Shown here in pieces: positions 1 to 8,620 of a stretch of 13,726 nucleotides of DNA. The notes beneath the pieces were generated by a model, which was not told the origin of the DNA, made no database searches, and saw only the letters and a list, made by a program, of their open reading frames with translations. Position numbers and translations under genes: made by a program. Location: assembly GCA_014885115.2 (NCBI GenBank), contig WKLE02000783.1, positions 1-13,726 on the forward strand, written 5' to 3'. The stretch's first letter is position 1; each line of letters opens with the position of its first letter. The stretch comes from Asterionellopsis glacialis (Eukaryota > Bacillariophyta > Plagiogrammaphyceae > Rhaphoneidales > Asterionellopsidaceae).

Positions 1-408
1 CTTACATGATCTCCAGAAAGGGTCATAAGGATCTCACCCTACGCTGCATTACTATGATTGACCCAGCTACAGGATGGTTCACGATTGCCCCTTGGTCTGA
101 AAAGAGCAGTATTGCAAATTGCAAACATAGTAGAACAACAGTGGTTTGCACGATACCCAAAACCTACGCAAGTCACTTTTGAGCAAGGTACAGAATTCAT
201 GAAGGATTTTTGTAGTATGTTAGATGATGAATACCACATCAAACGTAAACCAATCACTACCCATAACCCACAGGCAAATACCATCGTGGAGAGGATACAT
301 CAATTAGTGGGTAACATAATTCAAACCCACGAGGTACAACACAGTACTGAAGAAAACCCCTGGGCCGGTGTACTCCCTGCCGTAGCATATGCCGTACGTT
401 CCACTTAT
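1..408 (+). pseudogene. Ty3/gypsy integrase core, C-terminal part, broken (copy A)
   Basis: This is the end of a retroviral-type integrase catalytic core, which would join element cDNA to host DNA. The first catalytic Asp lies outside the window. The second acidic site is Glu (GAG, 181-183, EQGTEF) where copy B has Asp. The final catalytic Glu (289-291, IVERIH) sits 35 residues later, the classic D-35-E spacing. Reading starts in frame 3 (YMISRKGHKD) and moves to frame 1 between about 100 and 130; copy B has the same shift, so it predates the duplication. Homology stops at AVRSTY (406-408), where the sequence turns into antisense LINE. The C-terminal domain and LTR are absent. It is not functional. 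Confidence 0.88.
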
Positions 409-680
409 GTATTAGATGCAGTCAGTGGAGCTTGGGTGATCCTATGTCTTTTTCTATCATACACATTGTCAAGTTTTCCCATCTTGATAGGGGTTTCCCA
501 TGTTTTAACAGTAAATTCATTAGCATTGTCAAGATCAAAAGTGATTGAGTGCTATGTATTAGTGCTTTGTATAATCCTAGATGAAAGTTAGATGATGATG
601 TCGAAGTATGTTCATTCCATTTGGTATACAGGTTATAAACTTTGGACGGTGATATCTTTGTTTTCATTGTTACTCTTTTC
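407..680 (-). pseudogene. Antisense LINE RT N-terminal fragment (second LINE lineage), copy A
   Basis: On the minus strand, reading down from 667, the frame shows a Trp, then EHTSTSSSNFHLGLYKALI, then LSRWENLTMCMIEKD and GSPKLH. These line up with the RT N-terminal region of the plus-strand LINE in this window (WKETTSTPP, GIHLGHYHVL, YERWKQIVNVMLLKK, IHRLRVIHIY), but they differ enough to be another lineage. A TGA at 422-424 stands where the relative has Arg; after it the frame still reads L-x-x-I-H down to 407. The match ends there against gypsy integrase, with about two bases of shared sequence. The upper edge, about 668-680, is uncertain. No start codon or full domain is present, so it is a relic. 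Confidence 0.75.
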
Positions 681-727
681 TAGGATATGAATTGTTTATC
701 TGGTAAAGAGCCCACAGGACTAAATCT

Positions 728-2768
728 ATGTCTGTACCTCCGTGGTATTTTTACTCGTACATTGGATAATTTATCCGTGACCAACAGCACTACGCCACCA
801 ATGCAGCCTATGCCAACGACGATGACGGCAATTCTACCGTTACGCCAAAGTCTAACAACCAAATCTCCATCCAGGACTATTTTGCTTCCGGCAATCATTA
901 AGAATCCGATGATTTCACTATGGTTCAAGGAAAAAACAAAAAGAACAGCCCAAGATACTCCAATTTAGGCAAAGAAAGGACCACTTGCTACAAGTACAGG
1001 TTACAGGTGCACATGTCAGTTCCCCAAGATGCCAACGGTGTCGTCAAAGTCGCTGCCCTCCAGCAAAAGTTTGTTGATCAAATTTACACGGTAGATAACT
1101 CAATTTTAATCCTCAGGTGGCAAGACTCTGTCAAAACCAACCCACTTATTAAGCCATCTCAATTGCCGAACGGGAAAGAACATATCAATAAATGGATTTC
1201 CGGCACGAACGCCTTTCATGGCCAAAATCATTCCAACATTCTCAAATTTTTCCTCCTCATTGAAACTTCTATGACATTTTCCACATTCTGAAAATCCATG
1301 CAACTATGGCTTGACCATCATAATCAGTGAATGTGGATCATGAAATTATCAACGATGAACAACAGAACTTTAGCATGGCTTAAATTTGCCCATCCGGATT
1401 GGAGCCGCTATGAAGAATTAAAAACCAACTTATCGAATGTCATTATCCAAAATTGCAAGTGTGCTGAATGCGAAATTGATCTCCGTCCTTGTAAAACTCG
1501 AGTTGGTCGTGGTCCTAACGCAGTTTTTGTATATGCAATCACAATTTCTTGCAGTGTTAAAAACACAGAAAAATACATGGAAGCACTCATTGTCGGTTAC
1601 TACAGCGGAAAATTGCCATCTTCATTGACGCACACTGAAATTATTCCATTCCAAGGTATCACAAATCTTGTCTCTAATGAAGCAGTAATTGCCCATGCGA
1701 TGGAACATAGCCAAGTCATTCCAAGATTACAAAAAAGATCCATCTTTCGTTTTCACGACATCTTCAGTAAACAACCAACTTCCTACAGAAATGTCTATTC
1801 ATGAATGCTTAATCAAAAAGACCTCCAAAGAGACAAGTGGCCCTTTATTTCATTCTATGGAAAGTCGGGGAACAAGTGGCTTTTTATTCATCTACTTCGA
1901 CTCATATAAATCTGAAGCAATGGAAGAATTGACAATCTTAAATCTCATTTGAAGGTTGTTTTTATGCCAGAATTTGTGACGACCTTTTACAGCAAAATAC
2001 CCATTTCTTCAATACTCAGATGATCAATCAGAAGTCTCTCAGCTCAGTACCGCAGAAACTTATTATACAAAAATTCACCTGGTGAGTTCCACCATTTTCA
2101 TTCCTCTGATCAAGGAACGTCCTACTCCAAACTCCGCAAATAGCATCGCATCAACAACACCTAATAACAAACGATCGTACATCCACCTTAATTATGGTGA
2201 TGAAGTCTCATCCTTAGGATCGAAATCGGCAAACCAGTTGACCTGGGCTTCAGTTGCTAATCCCAACAACAAAAACCAAAGCCAACAAAACAAATCTAAT
2301 CCAACAAATACTAACTCCACCGAAATGACTATTGCTACCATGAAGTCTGAACTTCAATCTTTACTCAAAGATTCTAGACGTGACATTGAAAAGCAATTAG
2401 AGTCAATGAAAGAACAAAATGCACAAGCAAAAGCTGCCATCTCTCTATTACAACAACAACAGGAAGAAGCCCAAGAGGCCCAAGCAAAAGAATTAGCAGA
2501 TTATAAAGACCAATTCCGAAGCAATTTATTGTCTGAAGTTGCCAATTGCATCCAAATCTCAGTGCAACAACAATTCAATGCGCATCTCGAATCTGAATCT
2601 CCAGTTCATTCTCCAGTTTGAAAACTACCCAAAAACGATGATGGTGATTTCTCTACAACAGACTCAAATTCTGAGTCAATCACAGACACCCCTGACTCAA
2701 CAAACACCTCCTACCACACCTCAGCCAAGTTAGGGACACCCCGGTCCAGAATGGGACAGCAGAAATGA
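728..2768 (+). pseudogene. LINE ORF1 protein (RNA-binding/coiled-coil type), decayed
   Basis: This is probably the ORF1 nucleic-acid-binding protein of the LINE. ATG 728 is chosen because the frame it opens (Ser/Asn/Asp-rich leader, NNQISIQDYF) runs in register into the recognisable block at about 986-1195 (KYRLQVHMSVPQDANG, DQIYTVDNSILIL). A central block follows at 1345-1770 and another at 1795-1950 (GPLFHS, then GFLFIYF). The C-terminal third (2082-2621) has TWASVA, an Asn/Gln-rich linker and a strong Glu/Lys/Gln coiled coil at about 2340-2580. Nonsense codons lie at 767 (TAA), 899 (TAA), 1289, 1328, 1950, 1977 and 2619 (all TGA). A frameshift near 1760-1800 moves frame 2 to frame 3. The natural stop TGA 2766-2768 overlaps the ORF2 start. 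I see no CCHC knuckles. The match to diatom-type ORF1 proteins is from memory. Confidence 0.72.
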
Positions 2769-2989
2769 TGAGTATCACACAATATTTTCACAAACTCCTA
2801 AAGCGCATCTCAACGGATCATCAACACATCATTCCATCTCAAATTTCACACCACCATAACAAATTATTAACTTCATCTATCAATTTCACTACACAAACAC
2901 AACTTCATCAATACGTACATGGACATTCATCAAAGTACAATCATCACCAACATATTGGTGACATCCTCAACGATACCAAACAGGAACAT

Positions 2990-3830
2990 ATCCTGAGACT
3001 GTATATACAAAATATCAACGGCCTCCAAACCTATCAAGATGGAGGGGAACTTAATCAGATTGCCACTGAAATGCAACGTATTAGCGTAGATATCATTGCA
3101 CTAGTGGAAACCAATGTAGATAACACCAATTATTTTATCAATTACACCATCCATAAAACCCTTCGGAAATACAATTATCACTTTAAATATGGCCTTTCCG
3201 GAACCACTATACCAGCAACAAGTACGTATAAGCCAGGTGGCTTGCTTAGCTGGACACAAGGTAATTGCACAGGAAGAGTCAATAATTGCACAAATGACTT
3301 TCTGGGCAGATGGACTCATTGGTAACTAAACAGGAAAACCACTGACATTCATATAATATTTCTATATCAAGTTTGTATCGACCATGCAACTGCTACTTGG
3401 TTGAATACTATGACCACTTTTTCCCAGCAAGTATCCATACTCAAACAACAAGAACACAAAAACAGTGATAAACCACACTATCACTTCATCAGAGACCTCC
3501 ACAACTTACTGTCTAACATCACATCAAAAGCAAAGAATGAAATTATGCTAGTAGGAGATTTCAACAAAGAATTTGGCGCCGATCTTAAAGGAATCACTAA
3601 AATTGCACATCAGTTCAGTCTACATGATTTATTCTACAAAAAAATTGGGGACAGTAAATTCAATACACACTCTCAAGGTCAACGACAGATCGACTATGCA
3701 CTATGCACTCAGGGCATATTAGACTCCACTATGAACCATTCCATTTTAGATTTGCATCTGATCATCGCGGCATGTTTATTGATATCAATACTGACACGTT
3801 ATTTGGAAATTCTACATCACCTCTAGCACC
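2990..3830 (+). other. AP-type endonuclease domain of the plus-strand LINE
   Basis: This domain nicks target DNA in LINE retrotransposition. The catalytic set of the exonuclease III/APE fold is visible: Asn in IQNING (3011-3013), Glu in ALVETN (3107-3109), Asp and Asn in VGDFN (Asp 3557-3559), IDYAL near 3690, and the SDH motif in FASDHRG (Asp 3760-3762). A TAA at 3323-3325 follows THW, probably from Gln. At about 3728, 13 bases are missing relative to the minus-strand copy at 12605-13726, which shifts frame 2 to frame 1. About 12 residues present in that copy are also missing near 3870-3885. All visible catalytic residues survive in this copy, though they sit in two frames. Confidence 0.87.
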
Positions 3831-4325
3831 GGCATCATCACAGGGGATCCAAAGCTCAAATCGCAAGTCCAATTCCAATAATATTGGTAATCTGCTATCA
3901 CACTTAGAAATTGAAACAGAGCCAGACATAAAAGTCGCAGAAAAAATCGATGGTCTTGTCGCCCAAGCCGCCTTGTGTGCAGAACGGAAAGCCCAAAAAC
4001 CAACCCACCCACCGCAATCGCACGAACTTTGAAATACACTCCTGCAATATAATGCTGTACGTAAGCTTCTCTATATGTTTCGAAATCACCCTAACGATGT
4101 TGCCAGTATCAAACAGCATCTTATCCAGAACCCAGATTTAACAACCATTAAAACCAAACAAGAGTGCGTGGAGTTGATCCAAAAATTAAGTTGAACGATT
4201 AAACAACTGTTCAAAACAGAAGCCACCAGATTCGCTCAACAACTAGAAAAAGAACTTCTTGATGCCAAAATTGCAAATGACGTTCAACGCATCACTGCAA
4301 TAGAGAATTTTGGAAGATTTGAGAG

Positions 4326-5894
4326 AAGCAACAAATGTTTCAGAAACTCAGGAAATATCGGAACACAGGTTCTAACCACATATTGACATCCATTAAAGTT
4401 CCAACTAACCCATAATCTGATCCGAAATCCTGCGACCAATGGACTGAAATCACTGAGCTAACAAAGATCAACAAATTCACACTGAAACGTAACCAAAAAC
4501 ACTTTGGACAAGCCTACGGTACACCATTCACAGTGGAGCCTTTATCACAACAGATCCCATTTGCCGGTGTCGGTGAGTATTCTGACCTTATCCTGGAAGG
4601 CAATTTTGATGATTCAGAAATACCAGAAATCACTACGCTCTTTATACGTTCGTTGAAGCAACATATACTCCCATCCCAAGAGGTTCCGAAACTTCATTTA
4701 GAGGCATTCAAAACAAATATCAGGAAATGGAAAGAAACTACTTCCACGCCACCATCAGGGATCCATCTTGGCCATTATCATGTGCTAGTTAAACAACACA
4801 ATGTTCCGTCTACCCAAACAGAGAAGTACGGAGATTTAGAACTTAAGCGCACGTTCTTACTCGAGACTAGACTACACCTTATCAACTTTGTCTTGCAACA
4901 TGGTTATTCTTACGAACGATGGAAGCAAATAGTTAATGTCATGCTATTGAAGAAATTGGGCGATATTCACATCCATAGGCTACGTGTAATTCATATATAT
5001 GAAGCAGACTATAATCTCATTTTGAGCATGTGCTGGTGTAATGCTATCCATACAGCAGAAGATCATCAAATTTTGAATGAAGGTCAGTTTGGCAGGAGAC
5101 CCGGCCGCACAGCCCATGACCCAGTCTTCATTGAAGAACAACTACTAGAATATTCTCGTTTGACTCCATATTTGTCAATCAAGTTTGTGAATGTTGCCAC
5201 TGCATGTTATGATTGCATTTTACCTGCTCTTGCATCACTTACCAGCCAATCTTATGGGACTCCAAAATCAGTCTGTTACGTCACGGCACAACCATTATTG
5301 GAAGCACAATATAAACTCAAAACCAGCTTAGGCCTGTCCGATCAATTCTACAAACACACAAGTGCATCACCCATTTACGGATCCGGCCAGGGCAGCGGAA
5401 ATTTGCCAGTAACCTGGGTATTTATTAGTAGTACCTTGTTTGATTGTCATAATCAAGTTGCTTCCGAAGCTCAGTTCACATTGATTGATCACAAATATTC
5501 AATGTCTCTTAGCATCATAGGTTTTGTGGACAATAGCACTGGGTATTGCAACGCTACAACACCAGAAGCCAATGTCAGTGACCTATTTAATAATATTCAA
5601 CACGATGCACAATTATGGAACCATCTCCTGTGGCAATCAGGAGGCAATTTGGAACTTTCAAAATGTCTGTACCATGTGTCTGATTTTAGGTTTACACCTA
5701 GAGGGGAACCTGTGTTACACAATAACTTCCCAAGCATGAAAATCTCAGTACCATCTAATTCAGAAGACTGCAATCTAGTTATTTGCCAGAAATCTCCATA
5801 CACTGACCATGAAACTTTAGGATGTTACAAATCGCCAAGCGGAAATCAAACACAACAATTACTTGCTTTACAAGAGAAGAATAAGACACACTTA
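4326..5894 (+). other. Reverse transcriptase domain of the LINE, catalytic Asp residues lost
   Basis: Frame 3 is open from about 4326, apart from TAA 4413-4415, to TGA 5895. The ATG at 4533 is internal, not a gene start. Landmarks are GTPFTVEPL (near 4520), GIHLGHYHVL (near 4760), LRVIHIYEADYN (near 4980), GQFGRRPGRTAHD (near 5083), motif A FVNVATACYDC (5184-5216), motif B GSGQGSGNLP (near 5380) and motif C GFVDNST (5520-5540). In motif A the catalytic Asp position, six residues before the D of CYD, is Val (GTT 5193-5195). In motif C the usual Asp-Asp is Asp-Asn (5529-5534). A polymerase with both changes should be dead. The DNA around the motifs is otherwise well preserved. Confidence 0.85.
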
Positions 5895-5912
5895 TGAGTA
5901 GTGCTGTCCTGA

Positions 5913-6850
5913 CCATTCTTGCGACACGAGGCATGGATATACTACTTTGCTATTTACCTTCCGAGTATTGGTTATAGCCTTCCAGTAAGTCATTTTTAAG
6001 CTAACATCTTAAACAATGTCCAACAGCATACAACCAGAGCACTTTTAGCGAAAGCAGGCTTCAATCGTAATACGAGAAAGGCAATAGTTTTTGGTCCAAG
6101 ATTGCTAGGTGGTTTAGATTGGCACACATTATACGATATACAAGGCACTGGCCAAGTCACACTTTATCTAAAGCACTGGCAATCCCAGTCATTTATCTCT
6201 ACTTTATTAAAAATCAACTTTACATGGATGATGGCGCAACTCAGAACTAGCTTCTCACCATTCGAGAACACCAATATCAAACTATCACACTTAGAAGCTA
6301 AATGAACAGCATCTCTTTGTGACTACCTTAATACCTTTGACGGGACAAAAAATCTTTAATTAGAGCAGTGTAATAGCCTCCAACAAAAAAATGACAAGTG
6401 CATCATGAACATTGTTCTTACCTCAAAGAAGTTTAAATCCTATGAAATACAACAAATCAATTATTGCCGTTTATACCTACAAGCAATCACTCTGTCTGAC
6501 ATTACGAACACTACCGGTACGAGTCTGTGCCCGGAGATTAGAAATGGTGACATACTTCTTACATCTAGTAGATCTCAGTGGAAACACTTCAAACAAGACA
6601 AACCAGATGAGATTTTATGGCAAACCTGGAGACGAGCTTTCAAATTATTTTCAAATAAACAAGGGAAACTCCACAAATAACCTGCGCCAACGCTGGTTTA
6701 CTTATTATGACCATTGTTCAGCTTCAAGATCAATACCATGAATATAAATCCAATTCAGATGATTTGTTCTATCCAACAAACAATCTAAGTATACGCCTGC
6801 CATCGGCTAGCGTCCCAGTAGATGTCACACCAGTCGGGCTCCAATGAAGG
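5913..6850 (+). other. ORF2 linker between RT and RNase H, broken
   Basis: This conserved inter-domain region carries EAWIYYFAIYLPSIGYSL (near 5931), then FGPRLLGGLDWHTLYDIQG, a W/F-rich stretch, YCRLYLQAITLSDIT (near 6456) and WRRAFKLF (near 6630). It joins the RT thumb to RNase H and is typical of this LINE type as I recall it; it has no assigned activity of its own. Breaks are TAA 5997, TGA 6303 (between LEAK and TASL, where Trp is plausible), TAA 6357, two frameshifts near 6675 and 6700-6725, and TGA 6845. The frame changes make it look like several small ORFs. Confidence 0.7.
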
Positions 6851-6959
6851 GTTCAACAACCGGTTCAGTCTATGCATAACACCACACACGCACAACCAAT
6901 GGACTTTATCCAATTTCTTAAAAACCAACCAAAGTGGTCAAATTCGCTACACTACGATC

Positions 6960-7490
6960 TTCAACTTAAAGTATCCATATATAGTATTATCGATTCTATA
7001 GACAATGAGGCAGTAATTATCACAAGTGATGGATCAGTGTCCAACAAAGGAATTGAAACCTTTGGCTGGATTGCTGCTTTGTCTTCTGGCCAGTGACTCC
7101 TTTTGTGTGCGGGATGGGCATATGGATGCTCCCCTGGATCCTCCATGCGCGCTGAGGACTACGGTGTTTTATCATGGGTATGATTTTTATATCTCTTCCA
7201 TAAATACCATAATGTTGATTGGCCTGAATGCCTTCAATTGTATCAGTATACGGACAGTGAATCATTACTAATTTGCATCAAGAATTTACAAGACCAAGCA
7301 ATAACTTCACCAAACTTGACTCTACTGGAAGATTGGGATATTGTGCACATGATCGTAGAAACTCTACAAAAATTCCAATGGTATGAACTGCATCATGTTA
7401 AAGGACACCAAGATGAGCAGGAACAGGTTGTTGACCTACCACTCCCAGTGCAACTGAATGTGGAGGCAGATCATCTTGCAGGGCTTATGC
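6960..7490 (+). other. Type I RNase H domain of LINE ORF2
   Basis: This domain removes the RNA strand of the RNA:cDNA hybrid. In a single frame (frame 2) all four carboxylates are present: Asp in TSDGSV (7028-7030), Glu in SMRAED (7154-7156), Asp in YTDSES (7253-7255) and Asp in VEADHLAG (7469-7471). The HVKGHQDE block (near 7396) carries the usual catalytic-loop His. Only two nonsense codons interrupt it, TGA 7094-7096 and TGA 7181-7183, both where Arg would read well. Unlike RT, no catalytic residue is lost. The domain sits C-terminal to RT, as in I-like LINEs. Confidence 0.87.
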
Positions 7491-7789
7491 ATCAATTACC
7501 GCATCCTCATGAAATATCTAAAGTTATACAGTTTCTTACAAACCCGGCTCAACTCAATATTGCAAATGCTACGTGCAACGGGAAATATCATCAACAAATA
7601 TGCCATGCACGTCATGCCCCAGAACTTGAAGCATACATGATGGAAAGACAGTCACTCCAAAAATACCAATATCAGCAATTCAACCAGAAGGCATTGTCCA
7701 CAGTTATTACTGCAATGTCTCGTCGACATCCGATACTAATTAAACTGCTCCATTCCCACGTGCCCCTTAATACAGTAACCTCCCAATAT

Positions 7790-8500
7790 GATAGACGCAC
7801 AATGGCAATATGTCCTGGCTGCGAGAGAGCCGTCGAAGATCTCCTCTACCATTTCTGATGCAAGAACGCTGAATTATCGCAATCTCATAATGGTTTATTA
7901 CAAAAGATACGCTCTACTTGTGATCACATTTCATCAGAACCATGCCTACGCAATACCCTTCTTTATGGTCTGGATCAACTCTTTGGTAACCCACATACTC
8001 CACCCTCAACTCTTGTCCATGAGGCTTATGAGTCACAGTCTGCCATAGGTTGGATTCAAATTTTGCAGGGCCGATTCTTGCTCATCTGGGTAACGCTCCA
8101 AAACAACCACTATGCAACTCAGCAGAAAATCAAATACAATGGGCAAACCTGGACGACCACCATGATTAGGATCATCTTCACATGGTATGTCTCATATTGG
8201 GGTATCCACAACTCATGTAAACATAGCAAAGATGAATCCCAACAAGCATTAATTAGGAAAACCAGAATACTGGAAGAAATGAAATCCTTTTATGCCTTAA
8301 AACAATAAGTATTGTCCCGAGATAGATCAATCTTTTTTGACTCTTTCGATGAACATGTCCATCAAAAAACGACCACCCAAATGCAGAACTGGTTATCAGT
8401 GTGTCGTCCAACTATAATTCAGAGTGTAAAGCATGCAAAGTCATGGGCAGTGAAAGGCGTTCAAACAATTAATCATTACTTTCAATTTCAACCGGACTGA
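7790..8500 (+). other. ORF2 C-terminal region with CCHC-like zinc motif
   Basis: After RNase H, the frame carries CPGC (Cys at 7811 and 7820) and then H and C around 7850-7861 in a C-x2-C-x9-H-x2-C arrangement. It resembles the zinc-binding motif found after RT or RNase H in many LINEs, which is thought to help bind RNA or DNA. TGA 7856-7858 falls inside the motif between the His and the last Cys, where Arg is plausible. The frame continues, with one TAA at 8306-8308 between ALKQ and VLSRDRS, to a final block near 8375-8480 (QNWLSVCRP, SVKHAKSWAVKG) and the natural stop at 8498. Confidence 0.65.
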
Positions 8501-8620
8501 ACAATTATCTATATCAACAAATTAACTTGATGGTTACGGCTGTCGTCACGAGTATAATTAATTTCTACGGATTTCAGTAGCTGCAGCAATTAATAAATAG
8601 AAAATTATTATTATTATTAT
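8501..8620 (+). promoter_or_regulatory. LINE 3' UTR with AATAAA and (TTA)n tail
   Basis: These are 120 bases between the ORF2 stop and the gypsy sequence. AATAAA lies at 8592-8597, followed by an A-rich step and about six TTA/TAT units (8603-8620). Short simple-repeat tails mark the 3' ends of I-type LINEs, where ORF2 starts reverse transcription. A small stem, CTAC/GTAG with an eight-base loop, lies near 8564-8580, but I do not rate it strongly. Confidence 0.7.
8603..8620 (+). repeat. (TTA)n microsatellite, LINE tail
   Basis: A short perfect trinucleotide run directly abuts gypsy coding sequence at 8621. It marks the 3' terminus of the LINE insertion. Confidence 0.85.

Larger units (their letters stand above)
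1..1205 (+). repeat. Direct repeat, left copy (A); starts before the window
   Basis: Positions 1-1205 align without a break in order to 10354-11487. By eye the identity is well above 90 percent, and most substitutions are transitions. Copy A carries 12, 39 and 21 extra bases (near 330, 563-603 and 795-815) and lacks one A in the run at 931-936. The repeat spans three unlike pieces: gypsy integrase, an antisense LINE RT fragment, and the start of LINE ORF1. The spacing between copies is 10,353 bp at the left end. The right edge is seen at 1205/1206; the left edge lies outside the window. Confidence 0.95.
2765..8500 (+). pseudogene. LINE ORF2 polyprotein: AP endonuclease - RT - RNase H - C-terminal zinc motif, decayed
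   Basis: This is the enzyme for target-primed reverse transcription. ATG 2765 overlaps the ORF1 stop as ATGA. The reading runs in frame 2 (2765 to about 3728), frame 1 (to about 4320), frame 3 (to about 6675), briefly frame 1 (to about 6720), then frame 2 to the final TGA at 8498-8500. In-frame nonsense codons are at 3323, 4413, 5997, 6357 and 8306 (TAA), and at 4030, 4192, 5895, 5910, 6303, 6845, 7094, 7181 and 7856 (TGA). Homology-like text continues on both sides of each, so they are single mutations in one gene of about 1,900 codons. The open stretches look like separate genes but are not. Domains are described in their own entries. Confidence 0.85.
681..8620 (+). mobile_element. Non-LTR retrotransposon (LINE), nearly full length, degenerate
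   Basis: The order is that of a two-ORF LINE: 5' leader, ORF1 (728-2768), ORF2 with AP endonuclease, RT, RNase H and a zinc-finger-like C-terminal part (2765-8500), 3' UTR, AATAAA and a short (TTA)n tail. Type I RNase H plus a TTA/TAA-type tail recalls the I-like side of LINE diversity; the ORF1 type suggests a stramenopile family. The 5' edge is set only roughly, by the end of antisense LINE homology near 680. The 3' edge is sharp because gypsy coding sequence starts at 8621. I see no target-site duplication. Many nonsense codons and at least five frameshifts make it non-autonomous today. Confidence 0.88.

Noticed and set aside
407..680. 5' inversion of the central LINE by twin priming
   Set aside because: The antisense piece comes from the middle of ORF2, not the 5' end, and belongs to a different LINE lineage.
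681..728. Target-site duplication pairing TCTGGTAAAG near 700 with CATGGAAAAG at 8621
   Set aside because: Too many mismatches, and the position does not fit a clear LINE 5' end.
680..928. Minus-strand frame 680-928 and its twin at 10982-11266 as a gene
   Set aside because: They are the antisense shadow of the ORF1 5' part; they recur only because the region is duplicated.
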